Shown here: positions 18,792 to 27,886 of the stretch, one piece after another
Layout of the letters: each line of letters opens with the position of its first letter
Position numbering within the stretch: the first letter of the stretch is position 1
Assembly: GCA_009829735.1 (NCBI GenBank)
Contig: CM020620.1
Coordinates: 124,001 to 188,000 of the forward strand
Reading direction: 5' to 3'
DNA: 64,000 bases
Origin: Pyropia yezoensis
Lineage: Eukaryota > Rhodophyta > Bangiophyceae > Bangiales > Bangiaceae
Translations under genes and position numbers: made by a program
The notes under the pieces: model-generated
The model's database searches: none
What the model saw: only the letters and a program-made list of their open reading frames with translations
What the model was told of the DNA's origin: nothing

Positions 18792-19679
18792 ATGTTGTAC
18801 CCGCCGCCTGCCGCGGTTGCTGCCCGGATGGCCGCATTCCTGAATGCCGGCCGGGCCTCCAAGGCCTACTGTATCGGCCTCAACTATGCGGCGCACGTAT
18901 CGGAGATGAAGCGTATGGGGATGGGAAGCTCAGAAGCTCCGGCCGCGGTCGCGCCTCCCCCTGCCTTCTCCCCACCGCGTCCCGCGGTGGCGACGCCCAC
19001 GCTCTTTCTGAAGCCTGCATCTTCATACCACTGGCATGGCATCGATGGCCCTTTGCGGGTGCCTTCCAACGTGCAGTGGCACCACGAGGTGGAGGTGGGG
19101 GCAATCCTCTCTCCCACTCCTCTGGCCGCGGCCGGTAAAGTGCCCTCCCCGACGTCTGTTGGGGACGGCCGTGCTCCTTTTCCCCCGGCCGGCGCTCACA
19201 TCCGCAAGGCCGATGCCCTGTCGCACGTGCTCGGCTACACCCTCTGCCTTGACATGACGGCCCGGGACGTTCAGTCAGCTGCAAAGGACGGTGGCAAGCC
19301 GTGGACGGCGGCCAAGTGTGGTGACGGCTACCTCCCCCTGGCGACCGAGGCGGTACCCGCGTGCGACGTGGAGGTGGACGCGTCGGGCCGGCCCGCCCTG
19401 GAGGTGGTCTGCATCGTCAATGGGGTGGAGCGGCAGCGGGGCGTCGGGCGGGACTGGCTGTGGGACCTACCGTCGCTCGTGTCCTACTGCTCGAGTGTGT
19501 GCAAGCTGGAGGAGAATGACCTGCTCCTGACTGGCACACCCGAGGGGGTGAACGCGCTCGTCCCGGGCGACCACATCGAGGCGGTCTTGCGCGTCACCGC
19601 GGGGGGGGGTAAGGGCCGCGAAGTGCGCATGGCGTTTGACTGTGTGGAGGGCGAGGCCGTGGGGCTGATTCGCGATTGA
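18792..19679 (+). CDS. FAHD1: Fumarylacetoacetate hydrolase-domain protein, FAHD1-like
   Basis: The protein is 295 aa from the ATG at 18792. The family hydrolyses acylpyruvates and decarboxylates or tautomerises oxaloacetate, usually in mitochondria. Hallmarks in order are CIGLNYAAH (about residue 27), TLFLKPASS (about 70), the metal-binding acidic pair in HHEVEVGAIL (about 97-106), GYTLCLDMTARDVQ (about 148-161) and LLTGTPEGV (about 245-253). It is longer than human FAHD1 (about 220 aa) because of Ala/Pro-rich inserts after the first and third motifs. The frame is open upstream to an ATG at 18603. That segment is CT-rich and hydrophobic, and I take it as 5' UTR, although a targeting extension is possible. 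No intron is visible. Confidence 0.9.
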   Translation: MLYPPPAAVAARMAAFLNAGRASKAYCIGLNYAAHVSEMKRMGMGSSEAPAAVAPPPAFSPPRPAVATPTLFLKPASSYHWHGIDGPLRVPSNVQWHHEVEVGAILSPTPLAAAGKVPSPTSVGDGRAPFPPAGAHIRKADALSHVLGYTLCLDMTARDVQSAAKDGGKPWTAAKCGDGYLPLATEAVPACDVEVDASGRPALEVVCIVNGVERQRGVGRDWLWDLPSLVSYCSSVCKLEENDLLLTGTPEGVNALVPGDHIEAVLRVTAGGGKGREVRMAFDCVEGEAVGLIRD

Positions 19680-19942
19680 GTGGGGAAGCAAGCGGAGGGG
19701 GGGGGGGGGGGAGCGGGGGGGAAGGCGGCGGCTTTGAAAGCGCGATGGCGGACGGGCGCCTCGCGCCCTTCCACCCCTACGCATCGGTGCGTTCGACGCC
19801 CTCAGTCTTGGGAGCGGGGGGGGGATGTTGGAGGGGAGGGGGGAAGGGCTGCTCTTTTTTTCTTTGGGCCGGCCTCGTGCGCAGGCGCCAAGGTTTTCCC
19901 AACAGTAGGTGGGTACCGCGGCCCCGGGGGCGGCGGCCAAAC

Positions 19943-21435
19943 TCAAACGGCGTCTCCCCCCTCGCCCCCCCCCCCCCCGTGGGCACCACTGTCCGGGTCC
20001 CCCCCCGGGCGGCCGCGGCGGGCGGCCCACGCAACGACAGGCGCCGCCACCAGTAGCAGCAAGATACCCACCAGCGGTGCTGCCCAGTAACAGACGGTAC
20101 TAGCGAGGACGTAGATGTACAGCGCCGAAGCGGTGGTGGCCTGGTAGGCGTAAACGTGGGGTGGGGGGAGGGAGGGGGGCAGGCGGAGCGGACAGACGGA
20201 GGTGCCACAGGTGCTCGACAAGGATTGCCACAGGTGCTCGGCCGGGACCGCCTGACCGTCAGTAGGGGTGCTGCGCTGCCCACAGTGGCTCGCGTCGCGG
20301 GGGTCTCTGCCGGGAAGCTGCGACGCTGGTCAAGCACCACCGCACAGCGGGCGCCACCTGCAGCGTGCGGTCCACCGCTCGTCGCGGCGGGCACGAGCGG
20401 GGGGAGAGCCGCCGGTGAAAACGGCTGGTGTTCGCCCTCCCCCTCCCCCTCCCCCACGAACTCGTAACTCCTCGCCGGCCTCCCTGGCCCTCCCTTCCCC
20501 TGTTTAGCTCCCCCGCGTCCGCCAACCCCCCCCGGGGCTACCAAACGTACACACGCGGTGGGACCCCCCCCCCCCCCCGCCCGCCCCACCCACAGCCACA
20601 GAGCAGAGAGGCCATAGGCGAGCACAAACAGGCCGCCTAGGAGCGACCGCAGACACCGCGCTGTCGACTCCCCGTCGGCGGCCACCCCCAACAACGGCAA
20701 TGGGGCAGGGGGGGCCGTCGGGGGTGGTGGCGGCCGGGCGGTTGGCGCCCCGGCTGGCCGCCACCTCCCCCCCGCCCCCGCCCTCTCTGTACCATATAGG
20801 CCGGTCGCCGCCGCTGCGGCGGTGGTGGTGCCGCCGACGCTGTAGTCGTCACTGTCATCGGCCTCGTCAATGACATCTGCGGGTCGGGGGTTGTTGTTTA
20901 TGCACCGGCAGAAGGGGGAAGGGGGGAGGGGGAGAGGAGAGTGGCGTCACAAAGTTGTGAGAAAGGGGGGGAAGGCGGGAGCGCGCAACAGCCCACATAC
21001 CACACGTAGCGCACACGCGGGCAAGGGTCCATGTCAGTCCACGAGCCGCCCCAGCCGCAAACGCCCCCCCCCCCCGGCCGACGCCCACCCCCGCCTCCTC
21101 TCCAACCCACCTTCCCAGTTATCCCCACCTCCCATCTCTTTAAACGCACCCACCACCGTCAGCACGCAGTATACCACCAGCAGCACCACCACCGCGTGCG
21201 TCCACCCCCGCAGCGGCACGTCACACGCCTGGCCGGCAGTGACGGCCAGGACGACGGCGCCGGCGGCAGCGACCGCCGCAGACCCCACCGCGGCGGCCAC
21301 GTCAACCAGCAGTACGCGGTCGGCGGGGGTCAGTGGCTGCACCAGCGACGGGGGCGGCAGGGGGGGGGAGCCCGCCGGGCTGGAAAACGGGGGGTGGGGG
21401 GCAAGCAGCGGCGCCGCCTCGGCAGTGGTCGCCAT
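19943..21435 (-). CDS. Multi-exon membrane protein, resembling the membrane part of plant RIE1-type proteins
   Basis: Exon 1 (21111-21435) encodes a Pro-rich start and two membrane segments around CDVPLRGW. It ends at the donor AAG|GTGGGT in phase 1. The acceptor CCCGCAG|AT at 20877-20879 restores the frame, giving a 234-bp intron (20877-21110). Exon 2 continues with VIDEADDSDDYSVGG, a Pro/Ala linker and a third membrane segment LGGLFVLAYGLSALWLWVG (about 20580-20640). A last exon, starting near 20280 by an acceptor I could not fix, carries YAYQATTASALYIYVLAS and a fourth segment, and ends at TGA 19943. CxxPLRxW next to a membrane helix recalls plant RIE1/At1g12760-type RING proteins, but no RING cysteines are visible. 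The second junction and the function are uncertain. Confidence 0.5.
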
Positions 21436-21701
21436 AGTGGATTAGGCAGGGGGGGGGGGCTGGGAGGGGGTGGGGGGGGGAGCGCTGTGTGTCTTGGGGG
21501 GCGCCAGCCACAGAGGGGGGGCAGGGGGGGGGGTTGACGGCGGCACCGAGCGCCAGCGGGAGCGCGGCGCTGGCAGTCCTGCGCTGCATCTGCCCCTCGC
21601 GCGGATCAACGGGTCGCGGAAGCCAGGCCTGCCTGGGCCGGCCCAGCTGGAACCTGCATGTCTGGTTCTTCTGGGTCGTGGAGTGGGGTTGAGGGAGTGG
21701 T

Positions 21702-22115
21702 TCAACGATAGGTATTCGGGCGAGAGGGGCGCCATGGGGGCGACGTCGGCGAGCGGCAACGCCGCCGTCCCCCCCCACGTGGGTGCCCATGCCGACCGTG
21801 CATTCTGTTTACCACGGGCGGCTGGTTGGCGCAGCATCTGCTGGACGCATGGGTCCCCGCCGCGGGTGGACGTGTGAGCGCGTTGGTGACTCGGTCTCGC
21901 GCCCCGGCGACGCCGAGTCCACTCCTTGCGCCGTACCTCGCGCGCGTCTGGCCATCCACGGTGGCTGTGCCCGGGCACGTGTTGGCGTCATTGCACCTCA
22001 CGTTGTGATAGTCCGCCTGCGCCCGCGCCACAACGGTGTGCCTGACAGCCAACGCGTCGTTGAGGGCCCACGCAGACGTGGTGCACAAAGAAAACAAGAA
22101 AAGCCGAGCGCGCAT
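21702..22115 (-). CDS. Possible small secreted protein, structure uncertain
   Basis: A minus-strand frame from the ATG at 22115 begins with a good signal peptide (MRARLFLFSLCTTSAWAL) followed by a Cys-containing stretch, VRCNDANTCPG. The frame stays open to 21702, but the distal part looks like non-coding GC-rich sequence. A donor-like GAG|GTACGG occurs near 21937. The Cys stretch faintly recalls granulin, but too little is present to claim that. Confidence 0.25.
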   Translation of the reverse strand: MRARLFLFSLCTTSAWALNDALAVRHTVVARAQADYHNVRCNDANTCPGTATVDGQTRARYGARSGLGVAGARDRVTNALTRPPAAGTHASSRCCANQPPVVNRMHGRHGHPRGGGRRRCRSPTSPPWRPSRPNTYR

Positions 22116-22504
22116 CCCCCCGAGCGGCAGGGACACCACGGCCGGGAATTTCCATGCAACTACCAAGCAGGCGATGCGCGCCACCACGCACAACAGCCTA
22201 ACTCTCCCCCTACAACGCAACTCGCCTACCCTCAATGCACACGCGGCTCGGCGTGGGGGGTCAATCAAAACGGCTGTTCAAAGCGCTCAAGCGTACACAC
22301 GAGCACAGGCAGCGCGTTGACCTTCACAGTGCCCTTCGCAAGCACACACATACGCAAAACAAAAATACACGCAGCCCCCTAAAGAAACAAGAAGAAAGAA
22401 ACCACAGCAGACACACCACAGGGAAGACCAGAATCTAAAAGCCGACGGCCTGCTCCACGTGCACCAGTGGCCACAGCATGGGCACCCGCTGGGGGCGAGG
22501 TGTG

Positions 22505-23506
22505 TCACCGAGCGACCCCCGTTCGCCTGGCAATGGCGCTCTCCAGAATGTCCACCACCTCTGGACACTCCTCCCCATACTCGTCTGACAGGTCCATCCA
22601 CAGCTCCACACAGTCCATAGGGTCTGGACCGCCCTCCTCCACAATGCGCGTGGCGGCCTTAACCGCCAGACGCCGGAGGCAGCCGTCCACCGTGACGCGC
22701 CACCGGTTGTGGTGGGGCGTATCCCACACGACCGCCTCGGCCACCACCGCGCGTGCTGTCCGGCAGTACTCGAGGCACGACGTCCACGCGCCCGCCCGCT
22801 CCAGCGCCACCGCCCGGGCGGTCAGCTCGCGGCGAAAGTTGAGCACCCGCGTCGATACGGCGCGGTAGGCGGCTTCATTAAAGAGGGGCGCCCCCCCCCG
22901 GCGGGGGAGGTGCGCCACAATGTCGTCATTGAGGGCGGTGAGCGAGGCGGCGGTGGCGTCCATGTCGGGCGGCGGCAGCTCCTTCATCAGCCTCTCTTCG
23001 CCACCAGGCACAGACGACGCCATCCGAAGGAGCGTGTCGGTCAACTGCGCGGGGGTGAGGACAGCCAGCCGGGCGGCGAGGGCCGACTGGGGCAGCAGAG
23101 CGCTCGGCGTTGGCGGCAGCGCCGTCAGGCGGGGGCGCTTGGCCATAGCCCGCGTCGGCACAACCACCGCGCCGGGCACCAGCGGGGCAGACACGCCCAC
23201 CTGCGGCCGGGCCGCCGTCCCAGGTGACCGGCGGTCGCGGCGAGACGGACCGCTCCCGCCGGCCATCACTGCAGATGTCCCGGCCTTGACAACCGACGAC
23301 GTCGGTGGCACGCGAGGCGCGTCCGAGGAGGCCGCGGCCCTCCGCGCCGACGGACGGCTGGCCGACCGTGAAGCTGAGCTCCGCGTGCCCGCACGGCTGC
23401 CAGAGGCCACGGGAGGGGATGTCGACCGCCCCTGCCGAACAGCGGTGAACCGGTCGTGCACAGTGGCGGCCGTGACCGTGGCCACCCCCTGAGGCGAATT
23501 GGCCAT
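22505..23506 (-). CDS. Cut8/STS1-like nuclear proteasome tethering factor
   Basis: The protein is 333 aa from the ATG at 23506 to TGA at 22505. Residues up to about 150 are disordered, rich in Ser, Arg and Ala. The C-terminal half is helical. It starts with LTPAQLTDTLLRMASSVPGG and a short LPPPDMD turn, then long helices including YRAVSTRVLNFRRELTARAV and CLRRLAVKAATRIVEEG. This order matches the Cut8/STS1 fold: a repeated L-x-x-x-Q-L opening, an LP-P turn and a six-helix bundle. That family tethers 26S proteasomes at the nuclear envelope in fungi and has plant relatives. The assignment is by pattern, not alignment. No intron is seen. Confidence 0.6.
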   Translation of the reverse strand: MANSPQGVATVTAATVHDRFTAVRQGRSTSPPVASGSRAGTRSSASRSASRPSARRAAASSDAPRVPPTSSVVKAGTSAVMAGGSGPSRRDRRSPGTAARPQVGVSAPLVPGAVVVPTRAMAKRPRLTALPPTPSALLPQSALAARLAVLTPAQLTDTLLRMASSVPGGEERLMKELPPPDMDATAASLTALNDDIVAHLPRRGGAPLFNEAAYRAVSTRVLNFRRELTARAVALERAGAWTSCLEYCRTARAVVAEAVVWDTPHHNRWRVTVDGCLRRLAVKAATRIVEEGGPDPMDCVELWMDLSDEYGEECPEVVDILESAIARRTGVAR

Positions 23507-25782
23507 GACAGCGGCCAATACGCTCTGTGGCGTGTTCCCGCGAACGCAGCTGGGACTTCCACCAGGCTAGTGGCGCACACTACCAGCAAAAAGAAGGGGC
23601 TGCAACGGCGGCAGACGAGACAGCGACGGCGAGCGGCAGCGGCAAAGACCGCGATGGCTCGTCACCACGGAGGGGGGAGCGCAGCGGCAGCAGCAGCAGC
23701 CCCCAAAGGACAGCAAGCGCAAGCGGCACCGGCAAGAGCCACGGGATCCGCGGGGTACAGGGTGAAAGCACAGACGCCCCCACCAGGACGCAAGGAGCAG
23801 CGGACGCACAGACACACGCACGCGGAGAGCCCCCCACGCCCGAGCGCCCCCACCAGAGAGGACGTCGGTCGGAAGTGGACGACGCTAGGGAAGAGACGCG
23901 TCCGCGTGTTGCCCGCCTGGGTGCCGACGACCGACCCGCGTCCACGGCTAAACCCGCGCTACACCGTCACTCTCTAGTAGACTCCCATGGAGAGGGGAGA
24001 GAACCAGCACCGCGTCGGCAAAGCCGGCGTCGCCGACGCCAGCGAGAGCCGCCGCCACACCCAGGTGCGTGGTCGCAAACACCTGCGCCGGCCCACTGGG
24101 CAGCCGCGGCAGCCGCGGCAACAGCCCGCCTGCCACGGCGGGTGCGCCGCGCCGCACGGCCGGGAATACGCGGGCCGCGACACGTGCCGTACGGCCGTGT
24201 GGGCCCGGCGCTGAACGCCACCACGCCAGGGCAACCCAATGATGATGCACAGCACAGGCGGGGCGTGGGGCGGAGGGCGGTGTGCAGACGAAGACCATCA
24301 ACGATTGCGATGGTCGGTGGTGGAGTGGCTCAGTGGGGGGGGGGGTGCGGAATGGCTGATACACGAAGAGGCGCGGGGGGGGGACGGAGTGCACGGCCGC
24401 GGCGGCAGCACCGCGCGGGGACGCGCCCTCGTGTCGGCAACGCAAGCACCGCCCAGCTGGGCTGCAGCGCGACGAGCCGGGGCGCGAACGCCAACCTGAC
24501 CCGCCACGACCACACCCCCACCCCACCACTATAATGAAGTGGGCCGCCCCCCCCCTCCCACCCGGAGGAGGGCGCCCAGAACGACCCTCAGCGACCCACT
24601 GCTTGTGCCCGTCTGTCTGCCGCACGGCGAGGGGCGTTCCACCAAATTTTTGGCGCCCCGAGCTCCAGAGCTGCCTGCAGGCGACGCTGCGAGGAGGTCG
24701 AGCTGAGGCCCCGGGGCCCCGGGGGGGACGACGACTGCAGGGGGGGGGGGGATACGCGGCACCCCCTCAAAAACCCCCCTCTTCGGGGCCTGCGCGACGG
24801 TGTCCTGGCGGGAGAGAAGATACGTTGCCACCGGCAGGGCCGACGAGGGCCGCGCCTGCAAGACACGTGGGCGGCCTGACTGGCGTGTGCTCCGTCACCG
24901 CCGCGGTCGAGCTCTCCTTCGGGGAGCGACCATATCGAACGTCTTTCAATTCAAGTCATGGGCTGGGCTGGGCCGCCTGGGCCGCAGGATGGTAAGATCC
25001 TTAATTTGATTGGTACATATGTAGGGGTCCACAAGGTGCGTGCACGCCGAAAAACACAGAAACTCCTATCCACCCACGGGTGGGAGCGACCCCCCCATTG
25101 ACATTGCCGCCCCTGCCTCCCGCTGCGTGCTGGCGGGAGTCTCGTGCCGGAGCGGCATTGTCACCGCTTCCAAACTTTCAGTGAAGCTTGATGACCAACG
25201 ACACGAAATTGTATTCTTTGCCAGGTGCAGCATGAAGAGGCCACCACGAGGACCCCTCTGCAGTACAGACGTAGGCGTTGGCAAACGTCGGGACATACGT
25301 ATGCAGGGGGATGAAAAAGCAGGAACGATGCTCGTTGAGACACGGCAACAACCTAGAGCAGAGCATCCGAGCCAGGTCAACCGTCCTCTGCAAGTGGCAA
25401 GAGCTATCAGCACAAACGGGGTTGTAGAGATACCCGGGATAACGCAGCAAGATGCATTTGATAATGACAGTTCATGAGCGGACCGCCACGACGGCCGCCA
25501 CTCGTCTTGTCTGCGGAGCGTCCAGAAGCATGAACCGGATCACTCGTTGGTTGCAAAGCCGAACTGAAGCCCCGCGCGTCCCACGAGCCCTACGCTACGA
25601 GGGGAACAGAGGCCGGAGCGAGGGAAGAATACCGCCCGCACGTCGGAATCCATGGCCTCATAGACGCCAGTCGGCGGCGCTGCGCTTCGCTCCCGACACC
25701 GCAGCGCCAAGTGGAGCCAAGGTGTCTGACCAGGGGGCCACGCAAGGATACAGGGAGAGGGCTCTCCGACCGGTGCAGCCCC
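23507..25782. other. Interval without a supported gene
   Basis: Overlapping GC-rich frames occur on both strands. The most protein-like is a minus frame ending at 23948 with FATTHLGVAAALAGVGDAGF, possibly the end of an unrecognised gene starting near 24500. From about 24920 the base composition becomes more AT-rich and no frame is convincing. Confidence 0.4.
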
Positions 25783-27438
25783 TTACGGCTGCAGCAGCCG
25801 CAGAGTCATGACGCCCGCGGGCGGCGCAAAGGGAGTCGGGCATGGCGGCAGAGCAGCTGCCAGAGCGCCTCTTCCAGCCGGCGGCGGCTGCAACAGGGGC
25901 TGAGACGACGGGCGCGGCTGCGCATCCAGCGGCGGTGGCGGCAGCGGCGGTGGAGGTGGCGGCGGCGGAGGCGGTGGTGGCAGACCCGCTGCAGCCGCCG
26001 CCACTGGCCCTGCGCCTCGGCGGTGGCCCCGCGACCGCCGCCCACCGCGACGGCCGCGACCGATAGTCGTGCCAAGCGGCGCGTTGTCGCGCAGCTCCCC
26101 ACTGCCAGCGGCAGCGCCGCCACTGCCGGGTGCCATCCCCCGTGCCAAAACGTCCCCTGGGGCGCCGCCGCTGCCGTCGCTGCCGCCCCCCCCCCCTCCC
26201 CCGCCGCGCAGGGGCGGCATCCCCGAGGCCGAGTGCCCCGCACCCCCGCCCCCCGCCCGGGAGCGAGATGACTCGCGGTCACCCTCTGCTTCAGCCCGCG
26301 CCAGGTGCACACTCATTTCCCACGGGCTGGAGCGAAACACCTCAACGTACCGGCGGCCAAGTAGTCGCCGATGGTGCGACGACACCGCCGCCGTCACGGC
26401 ATCGGGACCCACTACCTGCACAAATGCCTCCCCCGTCACACGCCCGCCACCGTCTGTGACGAGCCGGATGCGGCTGCCGGGAAGGAGGTCCACGCCGTCC
26501 AGGAAGCGAGCCACGTCCACCTCCCGCGCCGCCCACGGGAGGCCACGCAGCCGGAGCAAACAGCCGGCTGGGATGCCATCACACAGCAGCGCACCGGGAG
26601 CCGGAGGGCGGGCGGAAAAGTCGAGCTCACACGCCAGCTCGGGCACTAGAAAGGGGTGTCCGTCTCGGAGGAGGGCCGCGACGACAGCGGCCATCGTGGT
26701 CACGCGGGCTAGCGCGGGGTGCGGCGGCCTGGGGGGGGGCGGCAATCCCAGTACGGCCGCCATGTCCGCCGCGCACAGCGGTGGGGGCGAAGCCGCCGGG
26801 TAGGAACCAGCAAAGTGGGTCTGTAGGTCAAAAAAACGAATAAAAAACGGCGGGAGGGGCACCGCCTTGCGCCAGCCCTCGTCTGCCAGCTGCTGCTTTA
26901 GCTGCCATGGCCCGTCTGTGACACACAGCACGCTACGTCCAGTATGAACGGCCGCGACGCGGGCTTCGAACAGGCGAACTGCGGCCGCCAAAGGTATGCC
27001 GCTTCCGAGTAGTCCAGGCGCAGGCGCGATGGCAGCGCTGCCCCCACCGCCATCACCACCGCTGCCGCCGCCGGCGCCACCCTCGGGGGGTGGGCCACTG
27101 GCATAGGACCCGCCGTGAGCTGACCCTCCGGCCGTGACGGCAGCCGTGGCACCAGCTGCCCAGTCTGGGGCCACCAAGATGGCCTGCACGTCGACGATGT
27201 CGGCAGTGCGGGTGTCGACCGCCGCCCAAGCCCATCGTACAATCTGGCGGTGGGCCAAGTCACCCGACGCGTCAGTAGCTGTTTCCAAGTCCAGGACCAG
27301 CAGAACGTCTGCAGCCGACGCCAGAGGTGGGCGGGATAGGGGAGTAACCATGTCGGCGGCTGGACGTAGGGGCCACGACGTGTCGTCGAGGCGCGAGACA
27401 ACAAGCAACTGCAGCCACAGCTGGGTAGGGTTTTGCAT
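25783..27438 (-). CDS. ESRP-like RNA-binding protein: DnaQ-like exonuclease fold plus quasi-RRM
   Basis: The protein is 551 aa from the ATG at 27438. Residues about 43-235 resemble the N-terminal DnaQ/DEDD exonuclease-like domain of animal ESRP/Fusilli splicing regulators, with LLVLDLETATD keeping the D-x-E pair (residues 50 and 52), CVTDGPWQLKQQL and FFIRFFDLQTHF. An hnRNP F/H-type quasi-RRM follows at about 300-385, with LRLRGLPW as RNP2 and GEAFVQV as RNP1. The C-terminal third is Gly-rich, then RGR-rich, then a poly-Pro tract. Whether the exonuclease fold is active is unknown; in animal ESRPs it is thought to be non-catalytic. A likely role is nuclear pre-mRNA splicing. It is divergent from the B12D-domain gene 448 bp away. 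Confidence 0.75.
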   Translation of the reverse strand: MQNPTQLWLQLLVVSRLDDTSWPLRPAADMVTPLSRPPLASAADVLLVLDLETATDASGDLAHRQIVRWAWAAVDTRTADIVDVQAILVAPDWAAGATAAVTAGGSAHGGSYASGPPPEGGAGGGSGGDGGGGSAAIAPAPGLLGSGIPLAAAVRLFEARVAAVHTGRSVLCVTDGPWQLKQQLADEGWRKAVPLPPFFIRFFDLQTHFAGSYPAASPPPLCAADMAAVLGLPPPPRPPHPALARVTTMAAVVAALLRDGHPFLVPELACELDFSARPPAPGALLCDGIPAGCLLRLRGLPWAAREVDVARFLDGVDLLPGSRIRLVTDGGGRVTGEAFVQVVGPDAVTAAVSSHHRRLLGRRYVEVFRSSPWEMSVHLARAEAEGDRESSRSRAGGGGAGHSASGMPPLRGGGGGGGGSDGSGGAPGDVLARGMAPGSGGAAAGSGELRDNAPLGTTIGRGRRGGRRSRGHRRGAGPVAAAAAGLPPPPPPPPPPPPLPPPPLDAQPRPSSQPLLQPPPAGRGALAAALPPCPTPFAPPAGVMTLRLLQP

Positions 27439-27886
27439 CAAACGCAGCGCGCAGCTCGGGACGAGACCGCAGGATCTGTTGGACACGTGGAAAGTTATGT
27501 ATTTACTCGTCCATATCGAGTGTTAAATTGTACAACCAAGAAACACTTGACGGCAACAGTACCTTTTTTCCATTCCGGAGTGCCCACCACATGTGGTTGG
27601 ATCGCGCCAATACGCAGCCTGATTTGCATCCGGCGGTTCGAGACGTGGCCGGCGAGCAAGCTCGGTCGGTCACACGGTGGGTGGTCATCACACACCTTTG
27701 TCCTCAGCGGGTTCGGTCTCCATCGCCTTGCAACCGTGTCGCCCGCTGCGGGGCACAGTCGTTTGATCCTTTGCCCAGGGCAGGTGATAACACATCACTG
27801 GCGGGCGTGACGGCGGCTGCTGATCCCTCTGCGCTCACTCCATCACCAAGACGGACGCGCCTGACTTGTGATTGACATTCACGACG
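27439..27886. promoter_or_regulatory. Divergent intergenic region, probable bidirectional promoter
   Basis: This 448-bp stretch separates the starts of the ESRP-like gene (minus) and the B12D-domain gene (plus). It is less GC-rich than its surroundings. No TATA box was assigned. Confidence 0.4.

Noticed and set aside
21702-22115. Granulin-family protein
   Set aside because: Only one short Cys stretch resembles granulin; the paired-cysteine core is absent, so the gene is listed without a family.
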